Shown here in pieces: positions 35,715 through 45,150 of a DNA stretch of 64,000 bases; position 1 is the first letter of the stretch; every line of letters starts with the position of its first letter. A program made the translations under genes and the position numbers. Source of the stretch: Chromatiaceae bacterium (lineage in GTDB: Bacteria; Pseudomonadota; Gammaproteobacteria; Chromatiales; Chromatiaceae); assembly GCA_024235255.1 (NCBI GenBank), contig JACKMT010000001.1, forward strand, positions 310,001-374,000, read 5' to 3'. Under the pieces are notes generated by a model, which saw only the letters and a list, made by a program, of their open reading frames with translations, had not been told where the DNA came from and did not search any database.

Positions 35715-37634
35715 TCACGCAAGGTGCGTCGCCTTGAAGTGGGGCAAGGCACCACCGGCTTGCAACACCGTTATATCCTTTGGCTCGAAAGCCGGATCCA
35801 ACGGAAGTTTTTCACCGTTCACCTCAAGCAAGAGCTCCCCTTCCAGATTGGAAACATCGATGGCTACATTGTCTCCCTGATTTACGCGCTCATAATCATC
35901 CATGTTGCGAAACGTGAGCGGCACAATGCCAAAATTGACCAGGTTGGCAACGTGAATGCGGGCAAACTGGGCCACCACCACCGCCCTGATACCCAACCAA
36001 CGCGGGCACAATGCGGCATGCTCGCGGGAACTGCCCTGGCCATAATTCTCCCGCCCTACCAGTATGCCATGTCCGCCCGTGTCGCGGTGAGCGACAGCCC
36101 GTTGTGAGAAGGTGCTGTCCACTTGGTTGAATGTGGCCTGCATGGCGTACTCCTTCACGTTGGAACGTAGCGGCAGGTAGATACCGGCTGGCTGGATATC
36201 GTCGGTACTGATATTGTCCCCCAGCTTCAGCAACACCTCGCCCTCAAGCCTGTCTGGCAGTGCCTCGAAATCAGGCAGTGCCATAATGTTCGGACCGCGC
36301 ACGACCTCGACCTGCTCCGCTTCACTTTGGGGAATCGGCATGACGAATGACGCAGTGTCATCCACCTGCGCGGCAGGAATGATCTCCACCCTGCGCTCCG
36401 GTAGTGCTACTTTACCGCTGATCGCGCTGGCAGCAGCCACCAATGGACTGACCAGGTGTACCTGGGCATCGGCGGTGCCCGAACGTTTCGGGAAATTGCG
36501 GTTGAATGTACGTAGACTCAAACCTTTGCTTACCGGAGATCCGCCCTGACCGATGCAGGCGCCGCAGCCGTTTTCCATGACCCTCACACCGGACTGCCAC
36601 AGCGAAGTCAGATACCCGGAATTCGCCAGCTGCATGGCCACCGCGCGTGAGCCGGGATAGAGCAGCGTATCTACGGCCACCCGCTTGCCTTTGAGCAACT
36701 CCGCAAAACTGGCGATGTTTTCAAAAGAGCTGTTGGTGCAGCTGCCCACGCATACCTGATGGACCGGTGTGCCGGCGTGGTCCGAAATCTTCTCCACATT
36801 GCCCGGGGAAGGATAGATGGCAATCAGCGGCTCCAGCGCCGAGAGATCGATCTCAATACGATCAGCATAAAGGGCGCCCTCATCTGCCGCCATGGGTTCA
36901 TAATCGCCGCCACGGCCGCGGCTCTCCAGATACTCCCGGGTACGTTCGTCGCTGGGAAAGATAGAGGTGGATGCGCCCATCTCTGCGCCCATGTTGGTAA
37001 TGGTGGCCCGTTCGGTCAGCGAGAGAGTGGATACACCCGGTCCGGTGTACTCGAATATCTTGCCCTTGCCGCCCTTGACACCGACGAGGGAGAGCATTTT
37101 CAGGATAACATCCATCGCCATCACCCCTTCGGGAAGGGCGCCGGTAAGGTTTACCTGCACCACCTGAGGCATCGGAATGCTGTATTCTCCGGTCGCCATG
37201 GCCAGCGCCACGTCGTAACCGCCGGCGCCAAAAAATATAGCGCCCATACCGCCCGCGTTTACCGTATGACTGTCCGCGCCGATACCGGTCATGCCCGGCT
37301 TCACAAAGTTTTCTATGTTGAGAAAATGGCAGATGCCGGTGCCCGGTGGAGAATAGATGATGCCCAGTTTTCGCGAAACGGTCCGGAGATATTCATGATC
37401 ATCCGGATTGCGAAAGCCTGACTGCATCATACTGTGGTCGACAAAGTTGACCGACAGCGGCTTGACGCGTTTAACCCCCATCGCCTCCAACTGAAGCATG
37501 CACATAGTACCGGTTGCGTCTTGGGTAAAGGCTTCATCAATGGCTAGTGTAACCACCTCACCCGCCGGCGGCAGCGCGCCTCCATTTACCAAGTGCCCAG
37601 AAATTATTTTTTCCGTCAGATTCATGCTTGTCAC
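35715..37634 (-). CDS. Aconitate hydratase (Aquifex-type, LeuC/LeuD-like fusion)
   Basis: Interconverts citrate and isocitrate through a [4Fe-4S] cluster. It is 639 residues from the chosen start, clearly shorter than AcnA or AcnB (about 860-900), matching the compact aconitase found in Aquifex and deltaproteobacteria. Cluster ligands lie in VGSCTNSS and GCGACIGQGG; FGAGGYDVALAMATG and NYGQGSSREHAAL (swivel domain) are also present. It is the first gene of the rTCA block. A GTG at 37634 with GGAGG six bases before it fits better than ATG at 37652 or 37625, but the start is not certain. Confidence 0.93.
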   Translation of the reverse strand: MTSMNLTEKIISGHLVNGGALPPAGEVVTLAIDEAFTQDATGTMCMLQLEAMGVKRVKPLSVNFVDHSMMQSGFRNPDDHEYLRTVSRKLGIIYSPPGTGICHFLNIENFVKPGMTGIGADSHTVNAGGMGAIFFGAGGYDVALAMATGEYSIPMPQVVQVNLTGALPEGVMAMDVILKMLSLVGVKGGKGKIFEYTGPGVSTLSLTERATITNMGAEMGASTSIFPSDERTREYLESRGRGGDYEPMAADEGALYADRIEIDLSALEPLIAIYPSPGNVEKISDHAGTPVHQVCVGSCTNSSFENIASFAELLKGKRVAVDTLLYPGSRAVAMQLANSGYLTSLWQSGVRVMENGCGACIGQGGSPVSKGLSLRTFNRNFPKRSGTADAQVHLVSPLVAAASAISGKVALPERRVEIIPAAQVDDTASFVMPIPQSEAEQVEVVRGPNIMALPDFEALPDRLEGEVLLKLGDNISTDDIQPAGIYLPLRSNVKEYAMQATFNQVDSTFSQRAVAHRDTGGHGILVGRENYGQGSSREHAALCPRWLGIRAVVVAQFARIHVANLVNFGIVPLTFRNMDDYERVNQGDNVAIDVSNLEGELLLEVNGEKLPLDPAFEPKDITVLQAGGALPHFKATHLA

Positions 37635-38169
37635 GTGACTCCTCCCTATCATTTATTAGAATATTATTTTATTGGCTGGACGTGGGGCGATCCCCGAATT
37701 GTTCCGGCCCGGCATCGGTTTTTAAATTGCCGCTATTTTTTTAGTGGTAATCGTTATGTCACATATAAATACCGGCTGCTTGACAGTCGGTCAATAGATA
37801 ATTGGACGTGAAATAAAATTTATTCGAGCAAATCCGGAAATCGTCCCTATCTCGTTCTAATCAGAAAATAATTGAGGCCTGAACCACATTCGGGAAGGAC
37901 GACTGATTGGACCCTATCTGAAACAAGATGCTTCAACTATTCCGTTCCGTCGCATGCCGTGGCGAAGAGAAGCTCAGAGAGGCGCCCAACGAGAGCCTTC
38001 CATTGAGGCAGCATCAATCGTGGCTTCGATAGCACCAGTCGGCGCCGGGACATGCCGGTTAAACAGTAGCATTAGAACCTATCTCATCATCCCGCGCGGC
38101 CGCGACCGTGGGGATTATGAGATAAGTTCCAGTATCGGCCCTTGGCAACAATAACCTGTTGATCATCTG
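37635..38169. other. Intergenic region upstream of aconitase
   Basis: No gene is supported. AT-rich sequence at 37660-37870 probably holds the promoter for the minus-strand aconitase gene. A palindromic relic (38072-38129) lies in the right part and is listed separately. Confidence 0.45.
38072..38129. repeat. Palindromic relic related to the element at 51.9 kb
   Basis: A 58-base near-palindrome starting TTAGAACCTATCTCATCATC and ending with the complement of that arm. The arms match the terminal repeats of the 275-base element at 51882-52156, while the middle is only a few bases, so this looks like a tips-only deletion derivative. Confidence 0.65.
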
Positions 38170-38655
38170 TCATGGTTTAATATTGTGCTCAACCAACATA
38201 TTGTTGAGTTCGCGAATTCGGCGGGCCATACCCCGTGCAAGATTCAGCAAAAGCACGCCGAAATCGGTCGGCAACACTTTATGCAGTTGATTAAAAAGCA
38301 GACTGGAGACCTCCAGCACAACGGACTCCTCCGCTGCATACGCACTGCCTCTGCGGTCGTGCAATGCTATCATCGCAATGAACCCCAACTCCTCACCAAA
38401 CACATGGTCCCTGATATAGCTGCGTTTTCCATGATGGTGTTTGAAAAACCTGAATGCACCTTTCAGGATGATATAGAAACAGTTGCCCGGGTCATCCACC
38501 TGAAACAGGCGCTCATCCTTCTCCAGCCATAGTACCTTTCCATGTTCGAACAAATATCTGATCCCAGCCTCGGATAGCGCGCCAAAGGTTGAGCACTGCC
38601 TGAGGTAATCCAAGCCAAACTGGTCAATGATCTGTCTGCCTTCCAGGGTCTGCAT
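38170..38655 (-). CDS. Cyclic-nucleotide-binding domain protein without DNA-binding domain
   Basis: A 161-residue single cNMP-binding (CAP-like) domain. The beta-roll with FQVDDPGNCFYIILKGAF, the FGEELGFIAMIALHDRRGSAYAA phosphate-binding-cassette region and the C-terminal helix are visible, but no helix-turn-helix follows, so it is not a Crp-type regulator. It may be a stand-alone sensor or a partner of another protein. It stands alone, divergent from the rimB-rimK genes with a 164-base gap. Confidence 0.85.
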   Translation of the reverse strand: MQTLEGRQIIDQFGLDYLRQCSTFGALSEAGIRYLFEHGKVLWLEKDERLFQVDDPGNCFYIILKGAFRFFKHHHGKRSYIRDHVFGEELGFIAMIALHDRRGSAYAAEESVVLEVSSLLFNQLHKVLPTDFGVLLLNLARGMARRIRELNNMLVEHNIKP

Positions 38656-38819
38656 CTTCGTTTACCAAGCCACGAAAGCAGCTGTTTACTGTTTGCATTT
38701 TTTTAAAGTATGAAATTTTATAATTTAGTATAGGCTACAACAGGGAGTCTGGTCGTTGGCCATCCCTAATCGTGAGATGAGGATAATCGCACCATGTACA
38801 GTGTAACTACGGCAGCCGA

Positions 38820-39323
38820 ATGCAGTTAGACGAAAGTCATCGAGATCGCACTATTCTGGGATGGCGTGAGTGGCTGTCACTGCCCGGGCTCGGGATCGAC
38901 CACATCAAGGCCAAAGTCGACACCGGCGCCCGCACCTCTGCGCTGCACGCGTTTTATGTTGAGCCATATCTGGTTGAAGACGAGTCTTGGGTGCGTTTCG
39001 GCGTCCACCCACAGCAGAATAACCGGGATCTGGCGGTCGAATGCCGGGCACCGATTAAGGACCGGCGCCTGGTATCGGATTCGGGAGGGCATCAGGAAGA
39101 GCGATATGTGATTGAGACCATGCTTGACATCGGTGGTTTTAGATGGCTAGCGGAGATCACCCTGACCGACAGGGACACCATGAAGTTCAGAATGTTATTG
39201 GGCCGTACAGCACTGGAAAACCGGTTCCTGGTGGATCCGGACGCTTCCTACCTGCAGGGAAAAAAGGTGCAGAGAAAGCGGCGCAAATCCAACCGATCAC
39301 AAATATCCCAGGAATCAAAATGA
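38820..39323 (+). CDS. rimB: RimK-associated retropepsin-like ATP-dependent zinc protease family protein
   Basis: A 167-residue protein of the DUF785/COG4067 family, related to aspartic proteases of the retropepsin fold. The KVDTGARTSALHA block has the catalytic-type Asp34-Thr-Gly, and LLGRTALENRFLVDP near the C-terminus is typical. In Pseudomonas the neighbour of rimK is a protease that removes glutamate added by RimK. Its stop overlaps the rimK start in ATGA. It ends in a basic tail (KKVQRKRRKSNRSQ). Confidence 0.85.
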   Translation: MQLDESHRDRTILGWREWLSLPGLGIDHIKAKVDTGARTSALHAFYVEPYLVEDESWVRFGVHPQQNNRDLAVECRAPIKDRRLVSDSGGHQEERYVIETMLDIGGFRWLAEITLTDRDTMKFRMLLGRTALENRFLVDPDASYLQGKKVQRKRRKSNRSQISQESK

Positions 39324-40240
39324 AAATAGCCATTCTCTCCCGCAATAGAAGCCTCTACTCCACACAACGGCTGGTGGAGGCAGCCGAGGCCCGGGGACAT
39401 ACCGTCCGGGTGGTGGATGTACTGCGCTGCTATATGAATATCACCTCCCATCGTCCGACGATTCACTTACGGGGTGAAGTATTGTCCGGATTTGATGCCG
39501 TCATACCCCGCATCGGTGCTTCTGTTACCTTCTACGGTACCGCAGTGGTGCGCCAATTCGAGATGATGAACGTATTTTCTCTCAACGAGTCGGTGGCCAT
39601 TACCCGTTCCCGGGACAAACTGCGTTCGCTGCAGCTGCTGGCACGCAAGGGTATCGGCCTGCCGGTGACCGGATTTGCGCACAACCCCGACGATATCGAC
39701 GACCTGATCAATACCGTCGGCGGCGCCCCGATGGTCATCAAGTTGCTGGAGGGCACACAGGGTATAGGCGTGGTGCTCGCAGAGACACAGAAAGCAGCGC
39801 AAAGCGTGATCCAGGCATTCATGGGACTGAAGGCCAATATCATGGTGCAGGAGTTCATCAAGGAGGCCGGCGGTGCCGATCTGCGCTGTTTCGTGGTCGG
39901 CGGCAGAGTGGTGGCAACTATGAAACGCCAAGGTCCCGAGGGAGAGTTTCGCTCCAATCTGCACCGTGGCGGCAGCGCCACGCTGGTCCGCCTGACACCG
40001 GAGGAGCGCTCAACAGCGGTCAGAGCGGCAAAAATAATGGGGCTGGATGTCTGCGGTGTCGACCTGCTGCGCTCCAACCACGGACCGGTGGTGATGGAAG
40101 TCAACTCTTCGCCGGGGCTGGAGGGCATCGAGAAAGCAAGCGGTAAGGACGTGGCGGGAATCATCATCCAGTACATCGAAAAGCGACTGAAAGAGCTGGG
40201 TACAAGCGCTCAGCGCTCGAAAACTCAGGGTAAAGGCTGA
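39320..40240 (+). CDS. rimK: RimK: ATP-grasp ligase (ribosomal protein S6 glutamyl-type)
   Basis: An ATP-grasp ligase of 306 residues that adds glutamate to the C-terminus of ribosomal protein S6 or makes poly-alpha-glutamate. The N-terminal MKIAILSRNRSLYSTQRL and pre-ATP-grasp GAPMVIKLLEGTQGIGV blocks, with the Asn/Glu metal site in GVDLLRSNHGPVVMEVNSSPG, are all standard RimK. The ATG at 39320 is the four-base overlap with rimB. The AstE-like gene starts 5 bases after it, so the three form one operon. Confidence 0.95.
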   Translation: MKIAILSRNRSLYSTQRLVEAAEARGHTVRVVDVLRCYMNITSHRPTIHLRGEVLSGFDAVIPRIGASVTFYGTAVVRQFEMMNVFSLNESVAITRSRDKLRSLQLLARKGIGLPVTGFAHNPDDIDDLINTVGGAPMVIKLLEGTQGIGVVLAETQKAAQSVIQAFMGLKANIMVQEFIKEAGGADLRCFVVGGRVVATMKRQGPEGEFRSNLHRGGSATLVRLTPEERSTAVRAAKIMGLDVCGVDLLRSNHGPVVMEVNSSPGLEGIEKASGKDVAGIIIQYIEKRLKELGTSAQRSKTQGKG

Positions 40241-40245
40241 TTCTG

Positions 40246-41304
40246 GTGCGTGAACCCTTTGTCATCGGAGATGCACGGGTTGCCCCGCGCAGCAGAGCTT
40301 TGGTGGAACTGCCGCTGCCTAGACTATACACCCAGTCATCCCTGACGCTGCCGGTGCATGTTGTACACGGCGCACGCGAAGGAGCGAGGCTTTTCGTCAG
40401 CGCAGCGCTGCACGGCGACGAGTTGAACGGCACCGAGATCGTGCGCCGCCTGCTGAAGCAACCGGTACTCAAACAGCTGCGCGGAACGCTGGTTGCCGTC
40501 CCGATCGTCAACGTCTATGGTGTGCTCCACCTCTCCCGCTATCTCCCGGACAGGCGGGATCTGAACCGCTCTTTCCCCGGATCTGACAGGGGTTCACTGG
40601 CCGCCCGGCTTGCCAGCCTGTTTATGCAGGAGATCGTCGGGAGATGCAGCCATGGAATAGATCTGCACACCGCCGCTATCCACCGCAACAATCTTCCGCA
40701 GATCCGCGCCAATCTGGATGACGATGCAACCGCCACACTGGCTAAGGCATTCGGTGTCCCGGTACTGATCAACTCTACCCTGCGCGACGGTTCCCTGCGC
40801 GAGGCGGCCGCGGAGTGCGGGATACCGATGCTGTTGTATGAAGCGGGCGAGGCATTGCGATTCAATGAGGTCGCGATTCGTGCAGGCCTGCACGGCATTA
40901 TCAGCGTGATGCGCGCAATGAAGATGCTGCCGACGTTAAAAGCGCGCAGAAGAGCCCTGCCGGAGCCCTTCGTGGCCCGCTCCAGCACCTGGGTAAGAGC
41001 ATCCGCCAGCGGCCTGTTCAGAAAAGTCGCATCGCTCGGCAGCAGAGTACGCAAAGGAGACGTGATCGGGCTGATCGATGCGCCGTTCAGCAGTATCGAG
41101 ACCGAAGTTACTGCGGTCGCCAGCGGTATTATTATCGGTTGTGTCGAACTGCCGCTGGTCAATGAAGGCGAAGCTTTGTTCCACATCGCCCGCTTTGAGG
41201 ATGTGAAAGAGGTGGCGCAGCATGTCGAATCGATGCAGATAATGCACACACCACAGGATGATCAGGCCGCAATTCTGCTGAACGATGAACCGCCTATCGT
41301 TTAA
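40246..41304 (+). CDS. Succinylglutamate desuccinylase/aspartoacylase family protein (RimK-associated)
   Basis: A zinc-dependent hydrolase of 352 residues in the M14-like AstE/AspA family. HGDE (the zinc-binding His and Glu) and IDLHT (the third zinc ligand) are kept, along with DLNRSFPG. The C-terminal beta-sandwich domain ends around residue 330. Homologues next to rimK are often annotated as deacylase or glutamyl-peptide processing enzymes; the real substrate is unknown. The start is GTG at 40246. It is the third gene of the rimB-rimK unit. Confidence 0.87.
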   Translation: MREPFVIGDARVAPRSRALVELPLPRLYTQSSLTLPVHVVHGAREGARLFVSAALHGDELNGTEIVRRLLKQPVLKQLRGTLVAVPIVNVYGVLHLSRYLPDRRDLNRSFPGSDRGSLAARLASLFMQEIVGRCSHGIDLHTAAIHRNNLPQIRANLDDDATATLAKAFGVPVLINSTLRDGSLREAAAECGIPMLLYEAGEALRFNEVAIRAGLHGIISVMRAMKMLPTLKARRRALPEPFVARSSTWVRASASGLFRKVASLGSRVRKGDVIGLIDAPFSSIETEVTAVASGIIIGCVELPLVNEGEALFHIARFEDVKEVAQHVESMQIMHTPQDDQAAILLNDEPPIV

Positions 41305-41371
41305 TCTACGCCGCACCTAACGGCGGCTGCTAGAGCCGCACACAGAAACGGATTTTTCACCTGCGACTCTT

Positions 41372-44300
41372 TCAGGATGAACCACTCGCCGCTGTGCGAT
41401 GGATGCGAATATCCAGCGGACTGCTGGTATCCAGGTGGAGATCGCGCTGCGGAAACGCAATACAGATACCGGCGGCATTGAACTTGTTATTGATCGCTCG
41501 GTGCAGGGCGGTGATAGTGGCCAGCCGATTTTCCATGCTGTTCAGGTAGCTGCGCAGCTGAAGGGTCAGTGCGTTGTCGCCGAAAGCCTCAAAAGATGCA
41601 ACCGGTTCGGGATTCTCCAGCACCTCTTGGTTTTCATACGCCGCCTCAAGCATCAGGTTCATCGCTTTGTCGACATCGCTGCCATAAGCGACACCCACCG
41701 CGACGACAATACGGTTCACCTCGTCGCTCAGGGTCCAGTTAATGACCCGCCCGGTGATGAAGGACTTGTTTGGTATCAACAACTCCTGTTTATTCCAGTT
41801 GACGATGGTGGTGGCACGAATTTGAATGCGGGACACCTTACCGGTAGTGTCGTCGATGGTCACCACATCGCCCACCCGGATCGGCCGCTCGAACAAAAGG
41901 ATAATGCCGCTGATAAAGTTCGCCACGATCTCCTGCAGTCCGAAGCCCAGCCCAACGCTCAGTGCCGCAACCAACCACTGTACATTGGACCATTGCAGTC
42001 CCAAGGTGCTGAAAGCCAAGAGAACGCCTATACCCACAATCGTGTATTGCGTTAGAGACGTGATCGCATAACGCGCACCTGGATCCAGCGGCAGGCGCTG
42101 CAACAGCGCGATCTCCAACACGCCGGGTATGTTCTTCGCGGCAAGCACCGTTATCACAACCATGATCAACCCAACCATCAGATCTCTCAGTGTGACCGGA
42201 ACCTCTTTCGCGATACCATCCACGATCCTGCTCGCGTGAAAAGGCAGTTCCGTGTTGTTGAAAAATGCGAGTGCAGGCAACAGTTCGCTCCAGATGCTCC
42301 AAACCCCGATAACGGCACCAAACAGGAATCCGGCCCGCACCAACCGTCTATTCTGTTCACTCAGTTCATCGATGTTCATCACCGGAATAACCGGCGTAAC
42401 CGGTGGCAAATCCTGCTCGGCTGCCGCTTGATCTTTGCTGCGCTGTGCGCGCAGCTCATCGCGCCGGCGCAACGCCTCTTCCAGACGCAGGCGCCGCTCG
42501 GCGATGAACAGGCTCCGCAAAATGAACTCTTTAAGCATAAAAAGCATGACGAAAAGCCAAAAGGTCTGCTCCACACGCTGCGAAAGGTGCACGGCGATAT
42601 TGTGATAACCCCAGGCCGAGGTAATGGCAAACGCGAGCGGCAGGAGCAGCAACAGTGGGAACCAGATCAGATAGAGTTGTGACAAGGGACCGCGCCTATA
42701 GCCGGCATCAAGCGCCTGGATCAGGGCACTGCGCCGCCCCAGCAGGCGGTAGACGAACAGACTGGATGCCGTCATCAGCGCAAACAACGCGATGCGTCCG
42801 ATGAACTGCACTCTCGGTGGCAACTCGTTGCCTGCGGTGAAGACGACAAGAAAACCCATTGAAACCGCAATCGGAAGCATCCAGCTGAGCTCGCGCACCA
42901 GCGACTCCCGCACCGCCTGCGGCCAGCCAAAATGCCGATCACCAAGACCGTCCGCCCGGCAGACCTGGAGCAGAAAGCTCATGCCAAGCAGAATTGCACC
43001 CGACTTGACCAGAGCATCGGAGAGGGAGAGCGTAAATGGCGCGGCAGTCGGCACGCTGCCCAGCAACCACCCGGCAGTCATCAAAAGCAGCGGCAAGGGA
43101 CCGATAATGATCAGCGTATGCGCCAGGGCAAACAGCGTGAATTTGAACGAGTCTGTGCGGATTTTGCCGATATTCTGCGAGATGAGCGTCAGATACTCAA
43201 TAGATTTTCCGCGGTTCTTCCGCATCAGAAGCAGAAGTCCCAGTGTCAGCACGATTCCGACCCATAGACCCCGCTGCTGCAGCAGCAGCGAAGCGTCAGC
43301 CGCCACCAAACCCCAATTGCCTGGCGCCAGCAGCCACAACGGCGCCTGAAAAAACTCAGCAGGCGCCAATAGATCGACGACACTCGAGCCGGGAATCCAG
43401 ACCAGCTTATCATCAATGAACTTGATATATGCACTGGCCACTTCAACCAACTGCCGCTTTACCAGATCCAGGGAGGTGATCTGACCAATATAGCGGCCAT
43501 ACACCTTTTGCAGCTCGTTCAGTGCGCTGCGGCGAACTTTGGCGAGTTCCTCTATTTGTTGCGTAAAATCAGATCGATCAGCTTCAGGCAGGAGTTCGAG
43601 TGTACTGGCGACGACCGCGTGCACATCGCCGCGTTGGCGCAGCAGCTCTTCGATATCGATCTGCCGGTCTGTGGCGCGATCAATCTCCACTGCCCTTTGC
43701 GCAGTGTTGCGCCGATAGCTCTGCAACGAGGGGAGCTCCAGACGCCGACGCTTGAGCATTTTGCCGATAGCCTTGCTCATACCCACCACTTCAACCCTTT
43801 GCCGGGTGCGTTCAAAATCGCTTTTGATCTCATCGACACCCAGACGCGCAGCCTCCAGGTCGCCAATAATTGACTGTTCGCGGTTTATCAGCTCCTCGAG
43901 CTCCTTCCGGTAGCGGGCGTTCTCCTGCGCTATGACCTGCAGCGGAGTCGGGAGAGCCTCGCTCTTGCTCTTCAACTCATCGGCCTCGAGACGAGCCTGC
44001 CGGGCTTGCGCTTCGCGCAGCCGCTGAGCAGCGAGCGTCAGACTGTCGAGCCGCTTTTGGCGATCGACAATTTCAGCCAGGGCGAGATCCCGTTCAGCCT
44101 GGGCAAGATTGGTCAGCAGATCGTGGCTGCCCAGTCGCAGCTTCAACTGTTCCAACTCTGCCTGGCGCAGCATCCTGCGGCTCTGTAGCGTCATACTGCG
44201 CGCCTGAATCAGAGTTGGGGGTTCGTCCGAGGCCGATGCGAGCAGATCTGAGTCGATCTGGTCCAGCGTTTTCATGCGGGCCGCGATCTCCTCGCTCAAC

Positions 44301-44812
44301 CCCTTGCTGCCAATCAGCAGGCGCGCCAGTTCGTCCTCGTACTTCCGCTGCACCTCTCTAGCCTGCTGCATAGCCAGCTGTTCCCTGGACAAGGCAAGTT
44401 CGACCGCGTCCAGATTACCGGACACCAGCACCGAGTTGAGCTCAGACTGCTTATTGCTGGATTGAATTTTACCGCTGCGAATCTCTTCAATTCTTTTCGG
44501 CGCCTGGCGCACCATCGCTTCGAGCTTAACGAGCTGAACTCTGGTATCCTCTGTTTGCTGTAAAGATTGGGCTGCCTGATCATACATCGCCAGCGCCTTC
44601 TGCTTGCGTGTCTCGTCAAGTGCAGCATCAGCTTCCGCCGCTTTGCGACCTGCCTCGATCTGCATCGCCGATAGCTGCTGCTCATCAGCAGTTTTTTTGC
44701 TCAGTACAGGTGATGTTTGGGCGACCGCCGAATGGAAACAGGCCAAGCAGGTGATTAACCATATGGCGGCTATCGCCCGACGCAGGCGTGCCGATTGGAT
44801 GCTGCTGTTCAT
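41372..44812 (-). CDS. Mechanosensitive channel, MscK/KefA-like
   Basis: A large MscS-family channel, 1146 residues, that opens under membrane tension. A signal peptide (about 1-31, ending AVAQT) leads into a long periplasmic coiled-coil region (about 45-480), then several membrane helices and a C-terminal MscS core (about 880-1110) with GLGFGLQEIVANFISGII, RPIRVGDVVTIDDTTGKV and LIPNKSFITGRVINWTLSDE. Length and layout match MscK or MscM of E. coli. Whether it needs K+ cannot be told. It converges on the rimK operon and is divergent from nhaA. Confidence 0.94.
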   Translation of the reverse strand: MNSSIQSARLRRAIAAIWLITCLACFHSAVAQTSPVLSKKTADEQQLSAMQIEAGRKAAEADAALDETRKQKALAMYDQAAQSLQQTEDTRVQLVKLEAMVRQAPKRIEEIRSGKIQSSNKQSELNSVLVSGNLDAVELALSREQLAMQQAREVQRKYEDELARLLIGSKGLSEEIAARMKTLDQIDSDLLASASDEPPTLIQARSMTLQSRRMLRQAELEQLKLRLGSHDLLTNLAQAERDLALAEIVDRQKRLDSLTLAAQRLREAQARQARLEADELKSKSEALPTPLQVIAQENARYRKELEELINREQSIIGDLEAARLGVDEIKSDFERTRQRVEVVGMSKAIGKMLKRRRLELPSLQSYRRNTAQRAVEIDRATDRQIDIEELLRQRGDVHAVVASTLELLPEADRSDFTQQIEELAKVRRSALNELQKVYGRYIGQITSLDLVKRQLVEVASAYIKFIDDKLVWIPGSSVVDLLAPAEFFQAPLWLLAPGNWGLVAADASLLLQQRGLWVGIVLTLGLLLLMRKNRGKSIEYLTLISQNIGKIRTDSFKFTLFALAHTLIIIGPLPLLLMTAGWLLGSVPTAAPFTLSLSDALVKSGAILLGMSFLLQVCRADGLGDRHFGWPQAVRESLVRELSWMLPIAVSMGFLVVFTAGNELPPRVQFIGRIALFALMTASSLFVYRLLGRRSALIQALDAGYRRGPLSQLYLIWFPLLLLLPLAFAITSAWGYHNIAVHLSQRVEQTFWLFVMLFMLKEFILRSLFIAERRLRLEEALRRRDELRAQRSKDQAAAEQDLPPVTPVIPVMNIDELSEQNRRLVRAGFLFGAVIGVWSIWSELLPALAFFNNTELPFHASRIVDGIAKEVPVTLRDLMVGLIMVVITVLAAKNIPGVLEIALLQRLPLDPGARYAITSLTQYTIVGIGVLLAFSTLGLQWSNVQWLVAALSVGLGFGLQEIVANFISGIILLFERPIRVGDVVTIDDTTGKVSRIQIRATTIVNWNKQELLIPNKSFITGRVINWTLSDEVNRIVVAVGVAYGSDVDKAMNLMLEAAYENQEVLENPEPVASFEAFGDNALTLQLRSYLNSMENRLATITALHRAINNKFNAAGICIAFPQRDLHLDTSSPLDIRIHRTAASGSS

Positions 44813-45150
44813 ATCAATCTGAGTTTCCTTGGGCAGGTATAATGTTCATGATCACATTCGAATAAGGGAGCTAAGCATCGTATTGTACCTCGATCGCTTC
44901 GGCTATTCTGTTTAGCAGCATATCGAACATAAGGAAGAAACCAAACTCCACTTGCGGTGAATTCCGCTAAGCATCATCAACCTGAAGACGGAGGATCGGG
45001 GGCAGACGTTGACTGGTCACGGAGTATGACCAACGGAAAAAGCTATGCTGGACTGGCGTTTGTCGCTACCCAAACAATTCCTGAAGATGAAACCAAAACC
45101 GCAAGTTTACAGTCCTAACAGTCAATTATTTTTACGCTAGAACGGTACTA
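44813..45150. other. Divergent promoter region of mscK-like gene and nhaA
   Basis: No RNA gene or clear operator is seen. One 53-codon frame (GTG at 44957 to 45118) has no ribosome-binding site and no recognisable product. AT-rich sequence near 44820-44860 and 45110-45140 would suit the two promoters. Confidence 0.4.

Noticed and set aside
44957..45118. Possible 53-codon gene upstream of nhaA
   Set aside because: GTG start without a ribosome-binding site, no recognisable motif, and placed in a divergent promoter region.
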